Positions 10,423 through 22,047 of a stretch of 64,000 nucleotides of DNA are shown here, in pieces (position 1 is the stretch's first letter; each line of letters opens with the position of its first letter). The stretch covers positions 1,790,830-1,854,829 of the forward strand of contig MU004187.1 in the NCBI GenBank assembly GCA_010093605.1, read 5' to 3'. This DNA comes from Lophium mytilinum (Eukaryota; Ascomycota; Dothideomycetes; Mytilinidiales; Mytilinidiaceae). The notes beneath the pieces are model-generated. The model saw nothing but the letters and a program-made list of their open reading frames with translations, had not been told where the DNA came from and did no database searches. The position numbers and the translations under genes were made by a program.

Positions 10423-10797
10423 ACGAACATGACAACGGAAAACGGTGGATGAGATATGGGGATCGTTGGCAGGCGGTGCATGGGCCGGATTTCTTATGAC
10501 TTCCTCTCGACTATCGGCGTATACGATCAACTACATTCAGCTGGAATATGACACTGTGATGGTGCATCTTGCTCTAGAGGGTGTGCTTTGGGCTGATAGG
10601 GAAATGCATTAGCAATGGCAATGAATTAGCATCACGCTACCACAAACTGTGCTCCTTTACAACCTCTTTACAATACGACATTTTGGAAAAATTCGGGTGA
10701 GAAGTATATATGCCGCTCGCCTATCCCGCATTTCCGCAGTGAAACCCGCCCAGAGAACCGTTTCGATGAGACCCCGAAGCCTACTAGAATTTAGCCC
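10423..10797. other. Convergent 3' flanks of RPS25 and the cytochrome b5-like gene
   Basis: About 375 bp between two stop codons facing each other, so both 3' UTRs lie here. I see no ORF of interest, repeat or RNA gene. Confidence 0.5.
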
Positions 10798-11872
10798 CTA
10801 CTCTTTCCTAATCGGCCTCCCCTTCTTCGCCGCCTCACACAATTCCCTCTTCGGCAACTTCTCCAACCACCCACTCGGCCTCACCACCTCCCCCACCTTG
10901 AAATACTTCTTATCCTTGTCCCCTCGAAACAGCACATGCCATCCCTCCAGCGTCTTAGCCACGTTCTTCCTCGCCTGCCTGTACTCCTGCTCGCGCCGAA
11001 TCTTCAGTTCACCCTTGCTCAAGTGGCGTTTCGCACTCCTCTCTACCTTGACGGCTTTAGGCTGCGGGTCCGGTACGTGCTCGCCCTCAGGCGCGGTGGG
11101 ATCATAGGTCGGGTACGGGAACTCGGAGACAGTGGCATCGGAGGCAGATGCAGACTCTTCGGGAGCGTCACGCGGCACGAACATTTCCTCGACGCCGCGG
11201 AGGTCTGCGGTTAGGTCTTCTTGGAAGCAGCCGGTAACGAAGGCGCGCGCGGCGTCGCGGCCGGCGAAGAAGTGGTAGGAGCCGCCTGGGCCGTAGCTAG
11301 ATCCAGCTTTAGTGATAGTAATTGGTGCGGATGTAAATGTGGAAATTGTGTCAAATGCGGTGGGGTGTATAACTTACGTCTTTCGACCCGCTGAGACGTC
11401 GTAGATAGTGCCATTGAGGGCGATATAGACGGGTTTATTAGGGTCTGTGCCGTCGTAGGCTTCGAGCTGTTTGTCTGTTAAGCGGACCGGACCTTGCTGT
11501 GATGAAGCTATCAGTTATTGCTTAATACAGCGAGTAGGAGGAGAAAAGCAGTATGAATAGACTTCACATCTGAGCCACGGAAATTGGGCTTAATGATTGC
11601 AGGAGTGGTAGAATATATGGATCACCTACCGTCAACGCCTTCCATTCCCCGACCCTTAAGAACCAAGGATTCCATCCCCAAGTCATACTTGTTTTATCGG
11701 TCGACAGCCAGCTCAAGCAGCTACTCAGCAATAGCAACCCTCCTAGCACCCGCAGCACATCAAATACGCTGAGCCCACCAATATCATCCGAGCTTTTCTT
11801 CACGGTAGTCTTGGTTGACTTCGTGCCATTGCTCCTAGCTGAGGAATTAGGCACGGAGGGGTCGGTCGCCAT
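10798..11872 (-). CDS. Cytochrome b5-like heme-binding (MAPR/Dap1-type) membrane protein
   Basis: Exons 11872-11630, 11496-11378 and 11296-10798 (introns 133 and 81 nt) encode 286 residues. The N terminus is polar, then a membrane helix follows at about 36-56 (VFDVLRVLGGLLLLSSCLSW). The heme/steroid-binding domain runs from RLTDKQLEAYDG through YIALNGTIYDVS and TYGPGGSYHFFAGRDAARAF to a conserved VTGCFQEDLT. The two Tyr in this stretch and the lack of the His pair of true cytochrome b5 place it in the MAPR group (PGRMC1, Dap1), whose members support sterol-synthesis P450s in the ER. A long charged C-terminal extension (VLFRGDKDKKYFKVGEVVRP) goes beyond the minimal Dap1 protein. The stop is at 10798-10800. 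Confidence 0.9.
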
Positions 11873-12733
11873 TTTCTCAGATTGTGAGTTCGAAGCTGAG
11901 GGAAGAAGTGTGGCGATCGTATGCAGGTGGCGGCTAAGAAGCGCACGTCAGCATCCCACGCGGTGGTGAGATCTGTAGTGAGCTGGACCGGTAGTATGCC
12001 GCTTTCGTGCTTCGATGCAGCTGGTGACGTCGTTTGCAATGTTGAACCACAGCAGAAGATCTTTACAGTGGAAGCAGTGACGGAGATGTCAGGCCTCACT
12101 GCATAGACGTATACAGTCCTCAATTTGAGCTTATCAAGACACTGCACCTTGACGTCAGGAAACCGTGTTCTCTACGCCCAGACACCCTTGCAAATATCTG
12201 CGTCGGTCTGCGGGCCGGGTCAAATGAAGGCGGACAATTTCAGGATAGACGTTGTGACGGATAAATGCAGGGACGGCGTGAGGTTGTTTCCAACGCCCCG
12301 GGTCACCAAGAAGACAGCTCACCAGCCACGGTTCCGCCCCGCTGTTGGTGGCGGGATTTTCCGGACGGCGGATGAGCTTGTTCGGGGCAGGGATGTGGCC
12401 GGCGATCTTCCTGGGTCAGGGGCAACAGTAGTGCGTGGTTCTTAGGTTGGGGGTTTCGAGAGCGTGGGGGCAAGAGACATCACTTCTGTTGGACCCACGT
12501 TTCTCTGGGTCGTAGTCGTATCATAAGATATCGCCTTCCAGAAGTACCCTGGCTGCATTGTTTGGAGAAATGTATGGTACATGCCTATCCCTGGCCACTC
12601 CGACCCATGAAAAGTCTATGCCCTGGAATTAAACTCCAAAGCTTTCCCATCCCGCAGAAAATGCTCACAATGGAGTCTCATCTCCGTGAAACAAAAGTGA
12701 CAATCATAGAGTCACTAGAAAACCTGTAGAAAT
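11873..12733. other. Intergenic between the cytochrome b5-like gene and GTR2
   Basis: About 860 bp holding the promoter of the leftward cytochrome b5-like gene and the 3' flank of the leftward GTR2 gene. Short frames occur on both strands but lack protein-like composition. I see no repeat or RNA gene. Confidence 0.5.
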
Positions 12734-14128
12734 TCATTTCTCCCCTCGGGGAAAGACCTGCGCCAACGCCTCTTGAAAAACACCGACATTGTAATCAATC
12801 AGAGGTTTCTTGTCCGCAGGGCTGTCATCGCCCATTAAGCAGATCAGAGCCAGATATCTGCAGAGCGTCAGCTGTGCGCTCATGCGGAGGCGGAGTTACT
12901 TTGACACTTACTTGTTGATCTCCCGCAGGTAGAGATAATTGTTGCTCTTCTTCTCCAGTGTGATAAGACTTTCGGCATCATTAATGGCGTTCTCGTTATT
13001 CCCCGCTTGTGCCTCGTCGTCGCCCCTGTCCCATCCATATATCTCGCTCACGTCGACCACCACGTCGATGTAATCCGAGCATATCTCATAACTTCCAATG
13101 TCTGTCGGACTCGTGTCTGTCGCAATGTAGATTTTGCTGAGCACGTCAAAGAGATAGGCTTTCTCAATATGGCAATTTCTGATCAGACTATCGAGTAACG
13201 CTTCGAGAGTCGGCAGCTGAGGGATCAACTTCTGGATCACCTTCGAGAAGGCATCAAATATGGAATGGTCGTAGATGCTCGTCGAGTAGAACGATACTGG
13301 CGCATTCTCGTATCCGTTATCTGAGAGTTCGTCCATCACCCGCTGGGTGATGTCTTGTATAACCTCATTCCGGAAGTCATCTGACAGGCCATCGACTTTG
13401 TGTACGAAGACCTCTACGTTGATGTTCGGATAGGTTTGATGTAGATTCAGTATCGTAGCGTTCAGGCGCACAATCGCGTCCAGATACTCGTCTTGGGCGT
13501 CAATTACCCAAATCAGGGCGCCGATTTCATCGAAGATATTGTCCACGTCAAAGGCAGGGTCGAAATAGTCAAGATGACCAGGGAAATCCCAGACCTGGAA
13601 GTCCATGAACGAGCTATGGCTCTCGAGTCAGCACCTGACTTAGCGCGGAGGCGGTGAAGAGTCGCAGGCGGTCAGGCGGTGAAAGGTGACACTTACTGCA
13701 TCGACTCTTTCTTGATCCGGGTCGTGGTTTCAAGGTACAGCGTCTCGCTTGGCGGCAGCTTATGGAAGACTACGCTCGATATAGACGACTTCCCGCTCCT
13801 TGCCACGTTCCGTAGTCAGCCACATAGAAAAACAAATGTCGGATCTCCGCGTGGTAGCCACGCGGAGGGTGGATTCTCACCTCCTCTGCCCCATCAACAG
13901 CAGCCGTGGTTTGCCATCGCCGGCTTTGTTGTTCGGTAAACGTCCGGTGTGGTAGCGTGGCTGTACGGGGCTCGGTGGTATATCGGCGTCTGGGAGGTCC
14001 TGAAGATAGCGCATCAGAGTCAATTGTGCTGCTGGTTTCAACATAGAAGAGTCCGCTGGCTGGTCATCCGCTGCCGCTGGGTCGCCATCGGGATGAGAGC
14101 GTGTCGGTGAATGCGATTGCCCGGCCAT
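12734..14128 (-). CDS. GTR2: Rag-family GTPase Gtr2 (RagC/D), EGO complex
   Basis: Four exons, 14128-13881, 13798-13697, 13613-12912 and 12857-12734 (introns 82, 83 and 54 nt), give 391 residues. The P-loop GQRRSGKSS is built across intron 1, the switch region reads ETTTRIKKES, and G3 is WDFPG (residues near 125-130). G4 is present as HKVDG, typical of Rag GTPases. The rest is the Rag roadblock-like C-terminal domain, ending in YLALICLMGDDSPADKKPL. The family forms a Gtr1-Gtr2 heterodimer on the vacuole that tells TORC1 about amino acids. The Gln of canonical DxxGQ is replaced by His after WDFPG, as commonly seen in RagC/Gtr2. The N-terminal 75 residues are disordered. Intron 1 holds a strong short palindrome. 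Confidence 0.95.
13845..13867. repeat. Perfect 10-bp palindrome with 3-bp loop inside GTR2 intron 1
   Basis: CTCCGCGTGG (13845-13854), loop TAG, then CCACGCGGAG (13858-13867). It could form a GC-rich hairpin in the pre-mRNA between the 5' splice site and the branch region of an 82-nt intron. Confidence 0.8.
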
Positions 14129-17100
14129 GATGATGCAAGGTGTCACAAAGTCAGACGTGATTGGAAAGCAACACGGGAGATAGGAGCGGGAAAGCGCAGA
14201 GTGAAGGTGTCAGGACAGCGCCGAGCGCCTCATCTCGACGACGAAAGAGAGGATGATAAAGGACTGAGGGCGCAAACAGGCACCGATGGCCGACTATGAC
14301 TGGGGTGACGAAACAGGCAACTCGCACGACGGCACAGCTCAACCACGGGCGCAGAGAGTGGAGGACTTGGAATGGGAGCAGAGGATTCGAGCGGCAAGAA
14401 AGGCAGCAGAGGACGCGCAGTGAGAAGTGAGGTTTTACAAGAGTGATACGCTCCGCCAGGCCGGGCTTCCTAGGTGGCGGACAGGGGCGCGATTGGGCAG
14501 CATGTCACTCGGCGTGGACACGACGGCGCGGGACGCAACAAGCAAGCTGGCACTGGAAAGCGTGCAGGAGGCCTGGATGAGGGTGTCTGCGTGGCCAAGA
14601 TAGCACTGGAGGCGTCACGGCGCAGGCCAACGGCGATCCCGGGCCCTTGGGCGTGCAGCACTCGTCTCCCACGGCGTGGCACTCAGATCGTCAGGGCATT
14701 GGCGGGCGATCCCAGCGGCAGTAGGGCTGAGCAGCGTGGTGGTGGACGGTGGGAAAAGAAAAGGTCGAGTCTTACCTCCATTTTGTAGCAGGTGGCTACT
14801 TATGTGCTCGGATAGCTGCCCAAGCGCGGTTTTACTCGGCCCCTTGCGACCAGCTGGCCTAGGACAGGCTCGAGCGGTGTCGCTGCTGGTCTTGCCGTGC
14901 CCTGTAGTCGGGAGCTGACGGAAAGTGGCCCAGGAGAGGTTGAGGTCGGCAGCGAGGGGTCACGGCTGGTCGGAATGAGATGGCAGCAAAACAAGACGGG
15001 AGTCGCAGCGGGGAGAGCCTGATCCTGAGCACACAAGAAGAGGGCTTTCGGGGCAGGCTGAGGGCAGATTTTGCGCCTGGGGATGTTGTGAATGTCTCCG
15101 GTACAGGAGGAGGTTCTTGGGGTTCGCTAAAAGGCATCCATAGTTCTAGCCGCGTAGACGCGCCCATCTTCTCCCAAAACGCCTCCGTTGACAGCAAGAA
15201 GCCGGTTCTCTCCAGCCCTGCGGTGGTGTCTCTCGCGACCGCAGCGCCATGACTCGACTGCAGCCATAAATGGGCGTCGTCTTGTGCGAGGGCTGTACCT
15301 AACGCACCGGTTCTTTTTTTCTCTCCACCAGCCTCAAAGCCCAACCTCACAGGGGCGCATGTCGTTCCCGACGCCGCGCCGGAGAGCACGGCGGCAGACT
15401 ATCATCGTTCCAGCTGCGCGGATCCAGCTTCCGCCGTCCTAGACGCAGGACGCTGCATGCTCAATGCCAGGCCCCGGGCAATTATCAACCCCCATGATAT
15501 CAGCGCGCCCACCGCCGTTGCTGGTTGCAGCCCGGAGCCACACACACGCGCCCACATGGAGAACGGCTACCGTTGTGGACAGCAATCGCACTGCGGAATG
15601 CTCTTCGGTACTCTGCGTTTCACTCTTGCGCACTCAGGACGATCCCTTCCACGCTTCAACCGGTTCCACGACGCTCCCGGACGCCTGTGACAGGTCCTAT
15701 ACACATGCCACCCAGCGGAACTGACGTAGCTCCGTAGGTCACAAAGGAAGTGCTATCACCGTGCCAGCAACGCCATATCGAGGGCCCAGAACCGGCATAT
15801 GCCTGCTGCAGCCCTGACAAGGTCCGATGACAGCATTCTCAATTTCTCACCGATCGCTTCCTCCCACCTTCCATCGCCTGGTAGGAGGTACCTACTCATG
15901 CGCAAAGGCCGGTTGCCGCACTGGCGATAAGGACTATCGCGAAGAAAACGAGGGAGGCTCGCGTGATGACGGTCGGTTGCTTTTCTCCTCATCCCCGGTC
16001 CCGTCCCCGAGGTTAAGTGAAAAATCATCCTCGCAACTGCATGAGGGAAAAAAAGAGACTTCGACGCCATGAAACGCCACACCCGGGCGCCACACGAGGT
16101 CCGGACGATCGAGAGCGAGGACCCCAGGGAGCCTGCTAAGCCCTTGAACAAAAAGTGGTAGTCTCTGTAGATTTGATCATATCCTGCAACTCATATACTT
16201 CAAACATATTGAAATCTGCCTAACACCGCTCGAGGCCCTCTACTACGTTATCAAGAATTGCAGACCGACATTTCGGCCAAGGCTGGTGGTTCTCTGGACC
16301 ACCTAGACACGCTAAGCAAGAAAAAAGTGGTACACTCAAGCAAGTCAACACCGTCTGAGGTGGCCTGGAGAGCCATCAGGCTTGACAAAGCTGGTATTTC
16401 ATGAGTATTAATAGCATACTGGAGGACATCTAACGGTGCTAAGCAGGTATAGAAGTAGTGGGCCTACCTCACGGACTAGTAGACTGCCAATATCTACTGC
16501 CGCTCATCTACCACGTTCTCTTATAGCTGTTCTGCCTAGCAAGTACAGTAGGCGCTCCCTGTCTGCCACTGCTTGGAGTGCCTTAACAACTTTTTATATA
16601 GCCATAGCTAAGAGGTTGTAACTACAAAAACGCATTGAAGCACTACAAGCAGTGCCAGACAGGTGTACTGAAGCCAGAATAGAGTGCCCGCATGCTGGGA
16701 TCGTCTTGGACTGCCACTTTCTATTCAGAGCCTATCTGCGCCCAGAAGCCTGACTATTACCAACCCCCATCCCTTGCCGCATTGCACCATTGTTTGCAAC
16801 ATCTCAAGGTCAGGATAATCAAAGTCGATACGGCCCAGAGCCAGTCACGCAAGTGTTCTCTACCTAAGACGCCCCAATCATCCCACTCGAGAAACGCCAC
16901 ACCCGCCAGGGTATCGTACAACCATTATAGCCCAGGGATCCAGAACATCGTAAACGCCCATCAACCTACAGGTACCTATGTTCAAGAACGCCTACTCTCG
17001 TAAAAGAGCACCATCGCAGATCCTTCTCCCCGCCCCACGGAGGGGATTGCAATCAACCGATAGATCCCTCCACGCTCCGTCCCGTGTTGCGAACATTTAT

Positions 17101-17273
17101 GCTATCAGTGAGTATGCTAAGGGCACGTGCGAGAGCAAATGTCTCGCAAATGATCCGCGTCCTTTTGCCACAACTCATCCCACTCGCAGGGCCTCCACGC
17201 ACCCACGTCCGGTGTTCAGCAGCTATCCGTGGGTAGAAGCTCATTTGTAACACCAGGTCATCAAACATTCCAC
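14129..17273. other. 3.1-kb gene desert upstream of GTR2
   Basis: From 14.1 to 16.1 kb the DNA is GC-rich with overlapping frames on both strands that have no domain signatures. A 45-codon frame at 14286-14423 starts MADYDWGDETG and stops at a sequence that would also serve as a 5' splice site (CA|GTGAGA). It could be a first exon or a chance frame. From 16.15 kb the DNA becomes AT-rich and contains a degenerate dispersed repeat (16307-16690). The rest up to 17.27 kb shows nothing I can name. Confidence 0.5.
16307..16690. repeat. Degenerate dispersed repeat, copy 1
   Basis: Clearly similar to 42549-42930 in two blocks. The left block begins ACACGCTAAGCAAGAAA and ends CGGTGCTAAGCA. The right block includes GAAGCACT and AGAATAGAGTGCC. 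The middle parts differ. Both copies preserve an interrupted peptide pattern (VAxRAxRLxKAG, IAYWRT, GAKQ) broken by stops, suggesting a decayed transposon coding sequence. The class is not determined. Confidence 0.65.
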
Positions 17274-19085
17274 CTAACTGCCCGCACTCTCAGCACCTAG
17301 AACAGCTGCAGCTAAACTCCCCAGTCCTCCTAGAATGTAGAGGCCCAAGCCGAGAGCCGCAGCCTCGCCATCAGCTACAAGATCATCTCCCTCAGTCGTA
17401 TCGTGTTCTGTTGCAGCAATTTCGTCCTTCGTGTGCGTGCTCGGTTTGAACGAATCTTCGGAATCAGACCCTTGCTCCGAGATAGTCTTGCGTCGGGTGC
17501 TTCTCCTCAACGGCCCCGATGCGCTTCCATTTTTCTTGGAAACAGTTTCGATCTTCTTCGGAGTACTCTCGCTCTTCTTTGGCCGACCTCTTGTCCGCTT
17601 CCCGGGAGTCTGGCTTGAAGAGGTCTCTTCAACAGGTTGCGGTGTTACCTTATCGTCAAACGCAACGTGCTTGTCATGCTTGCCAGTGCCAAAGAGGTAG
17701 GCTAAGACACTCGAGTTCAACATCTCGTCCACGTCGAGTCCCCGTGCGAAAGCCCAGATGCACAAACTGAGTGCAGCAAGCACCACATCACAGCTCGTGG
17801 CACTCAGAGCGGGGTGCTTGCTCAGCGACTCTAGAAAGCCCGAAATAGCACTGGTAGCACGATCATAAGGCGATCGGACACCCTTGGAGTGCATGTTGTA
17901 AACGTAGTTGTATCCGGTGTAGTGCTTACTAGGCGTTTCGGCTTGGAAAGATCGGTAAATGTCGATACCATAGAATAGAGGCGACACCCAAAAGGCAGAC
18001 CGGAAGAGGCTGAGCAGATAGCGGTGGGCAGAAGTGGTGGTTTTGTGTTGAATGCCCCAGCTGCTAGGTATCCACTAGGTAAGTTAGAATCTATTTGTTA
18101 AAACAATGGAAATGCCGTTCATGAACAGCCCGCGTAGGATATTCAGAAACTCGTTGAGTCTCTAGAACCACATTGCCTCTTGAAGATACGTGTTATCTCC
18201 TAAAACGCTCTGAAAGAAATCGGCTTACCTCCATAGCCGTCGCCAAATATATAGGCAGAACAAAATACCAAATGCGCAAGGAGGTTCTATACTCAAAAGC
18301 CAAGGACACGAATGACAGTACCAGTGGAAGTCTGTACAAAGCTCTGCTCGGCGTCCACAGTGGGTCTCGACGCGGCGGTAAGGCACGATACAGCGGGATC
18401 GGGGTGTAGATCATGGCCAGGAAGAAAAGGTTCAGAGCATAGCTGAGACTGCATATCTGGCTCAGGAGAACGAAAGAGACGGTCGTTGATACCGGTAAGT
18501 TGCGTCTGTGACCTGAATGCCACGTAAGAATTAGCGGTCTCCCCTTTTCGGCTTTCCGAGCTCCGCGGTCTGTTACTCGTTCCACTTACCTTCAATACCC
18601 ATAAACAAGCCCGCGACAGCTTGTCCGAATAACTCCTGGTCTACCCAGAATGCCCCTGACGGCACTGTCAGCCCTAGATGTTCCGCCTCTTTCAGGTACC
18701 CCACGTCCTGGAGCCAGGACCCGAGATACCACCTCTCCGCATCGTCACTCGAAGCTCCCGTGCCGTACCAGCTAGTCCAAATGCCGCCAGGAATATTGAA
18801 TCTGCCCTCCTGGGCCCAGGTGAGATAGCTTACGATGCGCCATGTTGCGGTACAATACGTGACGGTTGCCAAAGAAAGCACCGCAAGTGTCGCGAAGACT
18901 GCGACTTGGCGCATGCGACTGGTCTGCTGCGCACGCGTTGAAGATGGCGGTGGAAGCGTGCGCGCGGCGCGACGAATAGTGCGGAGGACGACAACCGTGA
19001 GCGACGCGATGAGGGCTATCTGCGTGCTGAAGATAGCGATTGGGAGGGTATTAGAAGTGCGGACATCGGGCTCCACAGGCGCCAT
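17274..19085 (-). CDS. Conserved multi-pass membrane protein with AT-hook-like C-terminal region
   Basis: Exons 19085-18590, 18512-18229 and 18074-17274 (introns 77 and 154 nt) encode 526 residues. By eye there are hydrophobic segments near residues 14-36, 62-85, 175-206 and 223-258, then near 350-370 and at the extreme C terminus (LGLGLYILGGLGSLAAAVLG). A hydrophilic region between the last two contains KRTRGRPKKSE, an AT-hook-like core (RGRPKK) in a Lys/Arg/Ser-rich stretch. I recognise the overall layout as a conserved ascomycete membrane protein of unknown function, but no enzyme family. The combination of membrane helices and a DNA-binding-type motif would suit the nuclear envelope, which is inference. 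The splice joins EG|HRRNL and AME|WIPSSW keep the frame. Confidence 0.75.
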
Positions 19086-19440
19086 GGTCGTGATGGATGG
19101 TGGGCGCTGTCGATCGCGTGTATCGTAGATATAATCTGATGTGACAGTTGGTCCCTTCTACGGTTGCTCAGCGAAGTTGATAGAGGGTACACGGCCCGTA
19201 GGAGCTATCGCATGCCGAGGGAGTCAAGATGAAAGGTCGCGTGTGTGCGTGTTTCTTGGAATGTCGTGTTTGTTATTTATTGTGACCCAGGTGACGTTTG
19301 GAACCCCGCGGCTATCAGCTCCACACTTCCAAGGTTCCAGGTCCAGCCTTGCCAAGAGCCACTAGCTGCTCCACAATAAAGCCCTCTCAACACCAAAGCC
19401 GCCCATATCGTGGGCTAGTCCCCCATCAAGCCATCGAAGC
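19086..19440. promoter_or_regulatory. Divergent promoter between the membrane-protein gene and ARL3
   Basis: About 355 bp between two divergent start codons. I see no clear TATA box or recognisable operator. Confidence 0.4.
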
Positions 19441-20207
19441 ATGTATCACCTCGTCAAGGGCCTATATCTCTACGCCACTAGCAAAGAAGGTATCGCCAAA
19501 TTCCTACTCACATTCCACTCAATCCTAAACCCTTCAATACCCTCTCTCTCCCTCAATAACCCTAATCTCACATTACCACAGAATACTCCATCCTCCTCCT
19601 TGGCCTCGACAACGCCGGCAAAACCACCCTCCTCGAACAGATCAAAGCCGCATACACCTCGACCGCCTCCTCCACAGGGCCAAACCTCAAAACCGTCCCG
19701 ACAGTCGGCCAAAACGTCTCCACCATCTCCCTCACCGAACCTCCGCTGTACCTCAAAGTCTGGGACGTCGGCGGCCAGCACGCGCTGCGCGGGCTGTGGC
19801 AGAGCTACTACGCCTCCTGCCACGCCATCGTCTTCGTGATCGACAGCACGGATGTCGGCGACGCGGATATAGCGTCTCTGGGGGCGGGGACGGCCGAGGA
19901 TGGTGAGAAAGGGCGGTTGGAGGAGTGTCGGAAGGTGTTGGAGAGTGTGTTGCAGAACGAGGATACGGAGGGAGTACCGTTGCTTGTGTTAGCGAATAAG
20001 CAGGATCGGGAGGATTGTGTCGAGGTGGTGAGGATCAAGGAAGGGTTGGTGAGGAAGGTATTTGAGGGGGAGAGTGGGGGGAGCGTGCGGGATAGTAGGG
20101 TCTTGCCGTGTAGTGCGCTCACCGGGACGGGCGTGCAGGAGGCGGTGGAGTGGTTGTGCAGTCGGGTGAGGTGGAATAAGGAGGCTAGGCCGCCGGTTAT
20201 GCGGTAG
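19441..20207 (+). CDS. ARL3: ARF-like small GTPase Arl3/ARFRP1
   Basis: Exons 19441-19489 and 19582-20207 (92-nt intron; GTATCG..CACAG) encode 224 residues. The N terminus MYHLVKGLYLYATSKEEYS resembles ARFRP1 (MYTLLSG...). There is no Gly2, so no myristoylation site; in this family the N-terminal Met-Tyr is acetylated and bound by the membrane protein Sys1. G1 is LGLDNAGKTT, G3 WDVGGQ, G4 NKQD and G5 CSALTG, all intact. The family acts at the trans-Golgi, recruiting Arl1 and GRIP-domain golgins. An insertion with Asp/Gly/Ala (DVGDADIASLGAGTAEDGE) after IDST lengthens the loop before the next helix and is unusual compared with animal ARFRP1. Confidence 0.93.
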
Positions 20208-22047
20208 TTTGTGGGCATGCGCTTGGGGAGAGAGATATGTTAAAACTCGCGGGACTTTCCAAGATCACGGTTTGACTCATATCGTTACATATGGTATGAA
20301 GTTTCACATGGAACTCTTAGAAAGAGGAGGATATTGCATTAGAGCGAGGTTGATAGGTTAGCTGAATACCCCAAAGAATATCATGTCATAACTGCTCAGC
20401 CGCTCAACTTTTTTCGACTTTGGTGTTGACATCCAGAGGCATGCAAATTAGACCGCAAATCTACGTGGAAATCCTGGGGCTGATATTGGAGGTAAAATCC
20501 ACGGCGTTGAGAGTGTCGAAAATGACACCGGCGTTGCTTCGAGCCGGGAGGAGAATGAAACGTGACGCAGAATACTCCAATTCACATCCTCGGTAACCCA
20601 CCGTGTATAGGTAGTGTCGAGGGAGAGCACATGCCAATTGAACATTTCATCATAGCCGCTCCTTAGACCCCCGAGAAGCCTAGAAATCTCCCCCAAATCA
20701 AACGGTGTCTGAAGCAGACCGTAACAGCCACCAACACCCGAACGGAGCTTCTCAAAGAACATCCAATAAGTAACAATTCAACCCATCCTATCAACCTCGC
20801 CGTCTCGCAATAGATAAACTCGCAAGGCACACCAATCCCCAACCAGACCCCTCAATAAACCCACCCCTCCAATCGCCATCATGATCGCCCACCCCCCTCC
20901 CATCTCAGGGTCCAACCACCGGCGCTAACTTCAGACCAGGGATTCCTCAACACCAACCCGCCCGCTGCATCAGGCAGGTTGCATCGCGCACCCTCAAGCA
21001 CGTTATCGTATTGGCCTACGTCACCAATCCTCGCCAGCCAAGCGCATTGCGATCATATACCCCAGGTTTCTCCGATATACAAACCAGCTACACGAGTATT
21101 CTAACGGGGTATCACAACGACGTGGCAAAAATCCCAAGTATTCCTAGGGTACTGATGTTAGAAACGGGCCGAATACCTGCTTGTGCTGGCAAAGTGGGCA
21201 CGACATGGATGAGCTTCTACGGCTTTCCAAGACAGAGCCGAAAAACTTGGAAAAAGGCCTACTGTATACCCCTGACCTCGATTGTATTGATTCTACCAGG
21301 AACCAGGATGTAGAAAAAAACGATCGCTCCCGCAAAAACTCCGTCGCCGCCCAGCGCTTTGGCCGACCCCATCAATAAAACAACGACAAGAAAAGAGTCA
21401 CCACAACGGTGCACGGCTTTGCTTCGCAGAAAAAGGTGATTTTGCTTGTTTCCAAGATTCGGTTTGTTTAATTAGAGAGGATAGGGGGGAAGCTTTTTAT
21501 TGCAAAAAAAGACCTCCCCCCTTAGACAAGACACTTTGATACTTTAGGCCCTGCCCTTTCGCAGTTTTCTCTAAGCGCAGCAAAAGAAGAAAAGAGTAAA
21601 GGGAGAGGGCCGACCGACCATAGTAGCATGTGCAACACGATAATTTGAAAAGAGAGAAAATGAGCAAGAAAAACCGCCTGACAGAATGTGCCCAATGGAA
21701 TACACAGACAACAGTGATAATGACCCGGAGATAGAAAATCCGTCTCGATGTGGCCGCTTCTTCTTCTTCCCCCGCTTCTTCCCCCTCCCGCGTTGCTACG
21801 CTGCCCGCTTCAGATGCAAACATGTCCGTTCCCGACTGTTACGCTGTTACGCTCGCTATGGAAGATAGAAAAGAAACTTCCTTTCCGCTCGCAGATCCTA
21901 AAAGTGAGAAAGCAACCCATCGTAACCAGAAATGGAACAAAGGTAAGGGTGAACTCGTAAATGCTGCTTGCTTCAACCCAAAGTGAAGAGAGAGGTAGAG
22001 AGTTCTTTCACCAAGACGCCAGAATTTCCAGGTGGAATGCATGATCA
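20208..22047. other. Intergenic between ARL3 and BNI4
   Basis: 1.8 kb containing the 3' flanks of the convergent ARL3 and BNI4 genes. It holds one leftward frame listed separately (20448-20762). From 21.4 to 21.8 kb it is purine/pyrimidine-biased, with poly-A and CT runs. I see no repeat or RNA gene. Confidence 0.5.
20448..20762 (-). CDS. Possible small hypothetical protein
   Basis: An ATG at 20762 opens 104 codons. The composition is fairly protein-like (LLQTPFDLGEISRLLGGL, WVTEDVNWSILRHVSF), unlike the low-complexity chance frames nearby. I recognise no family. It could be a small gene, an exon of a gene not resolved here, or a pseudogene fragment. Confidence 0.3.
   Translation of the reverse strand: MFFEKLRSGVGGCYGLLQTPFDLGEISRLLGGLRSGYDEMFNWHVLSLDTTYTRWVTEDVNWSILRHVSFSSRLEATPVSFSTLSTPWILPPISAPGFPRRFAV

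Noticed and set aside
14859-15389. 176-codon leftward frame upstream of GTR2
   Set aside because: No domain, overlapping frames on both strands, and no matching splice pattern.
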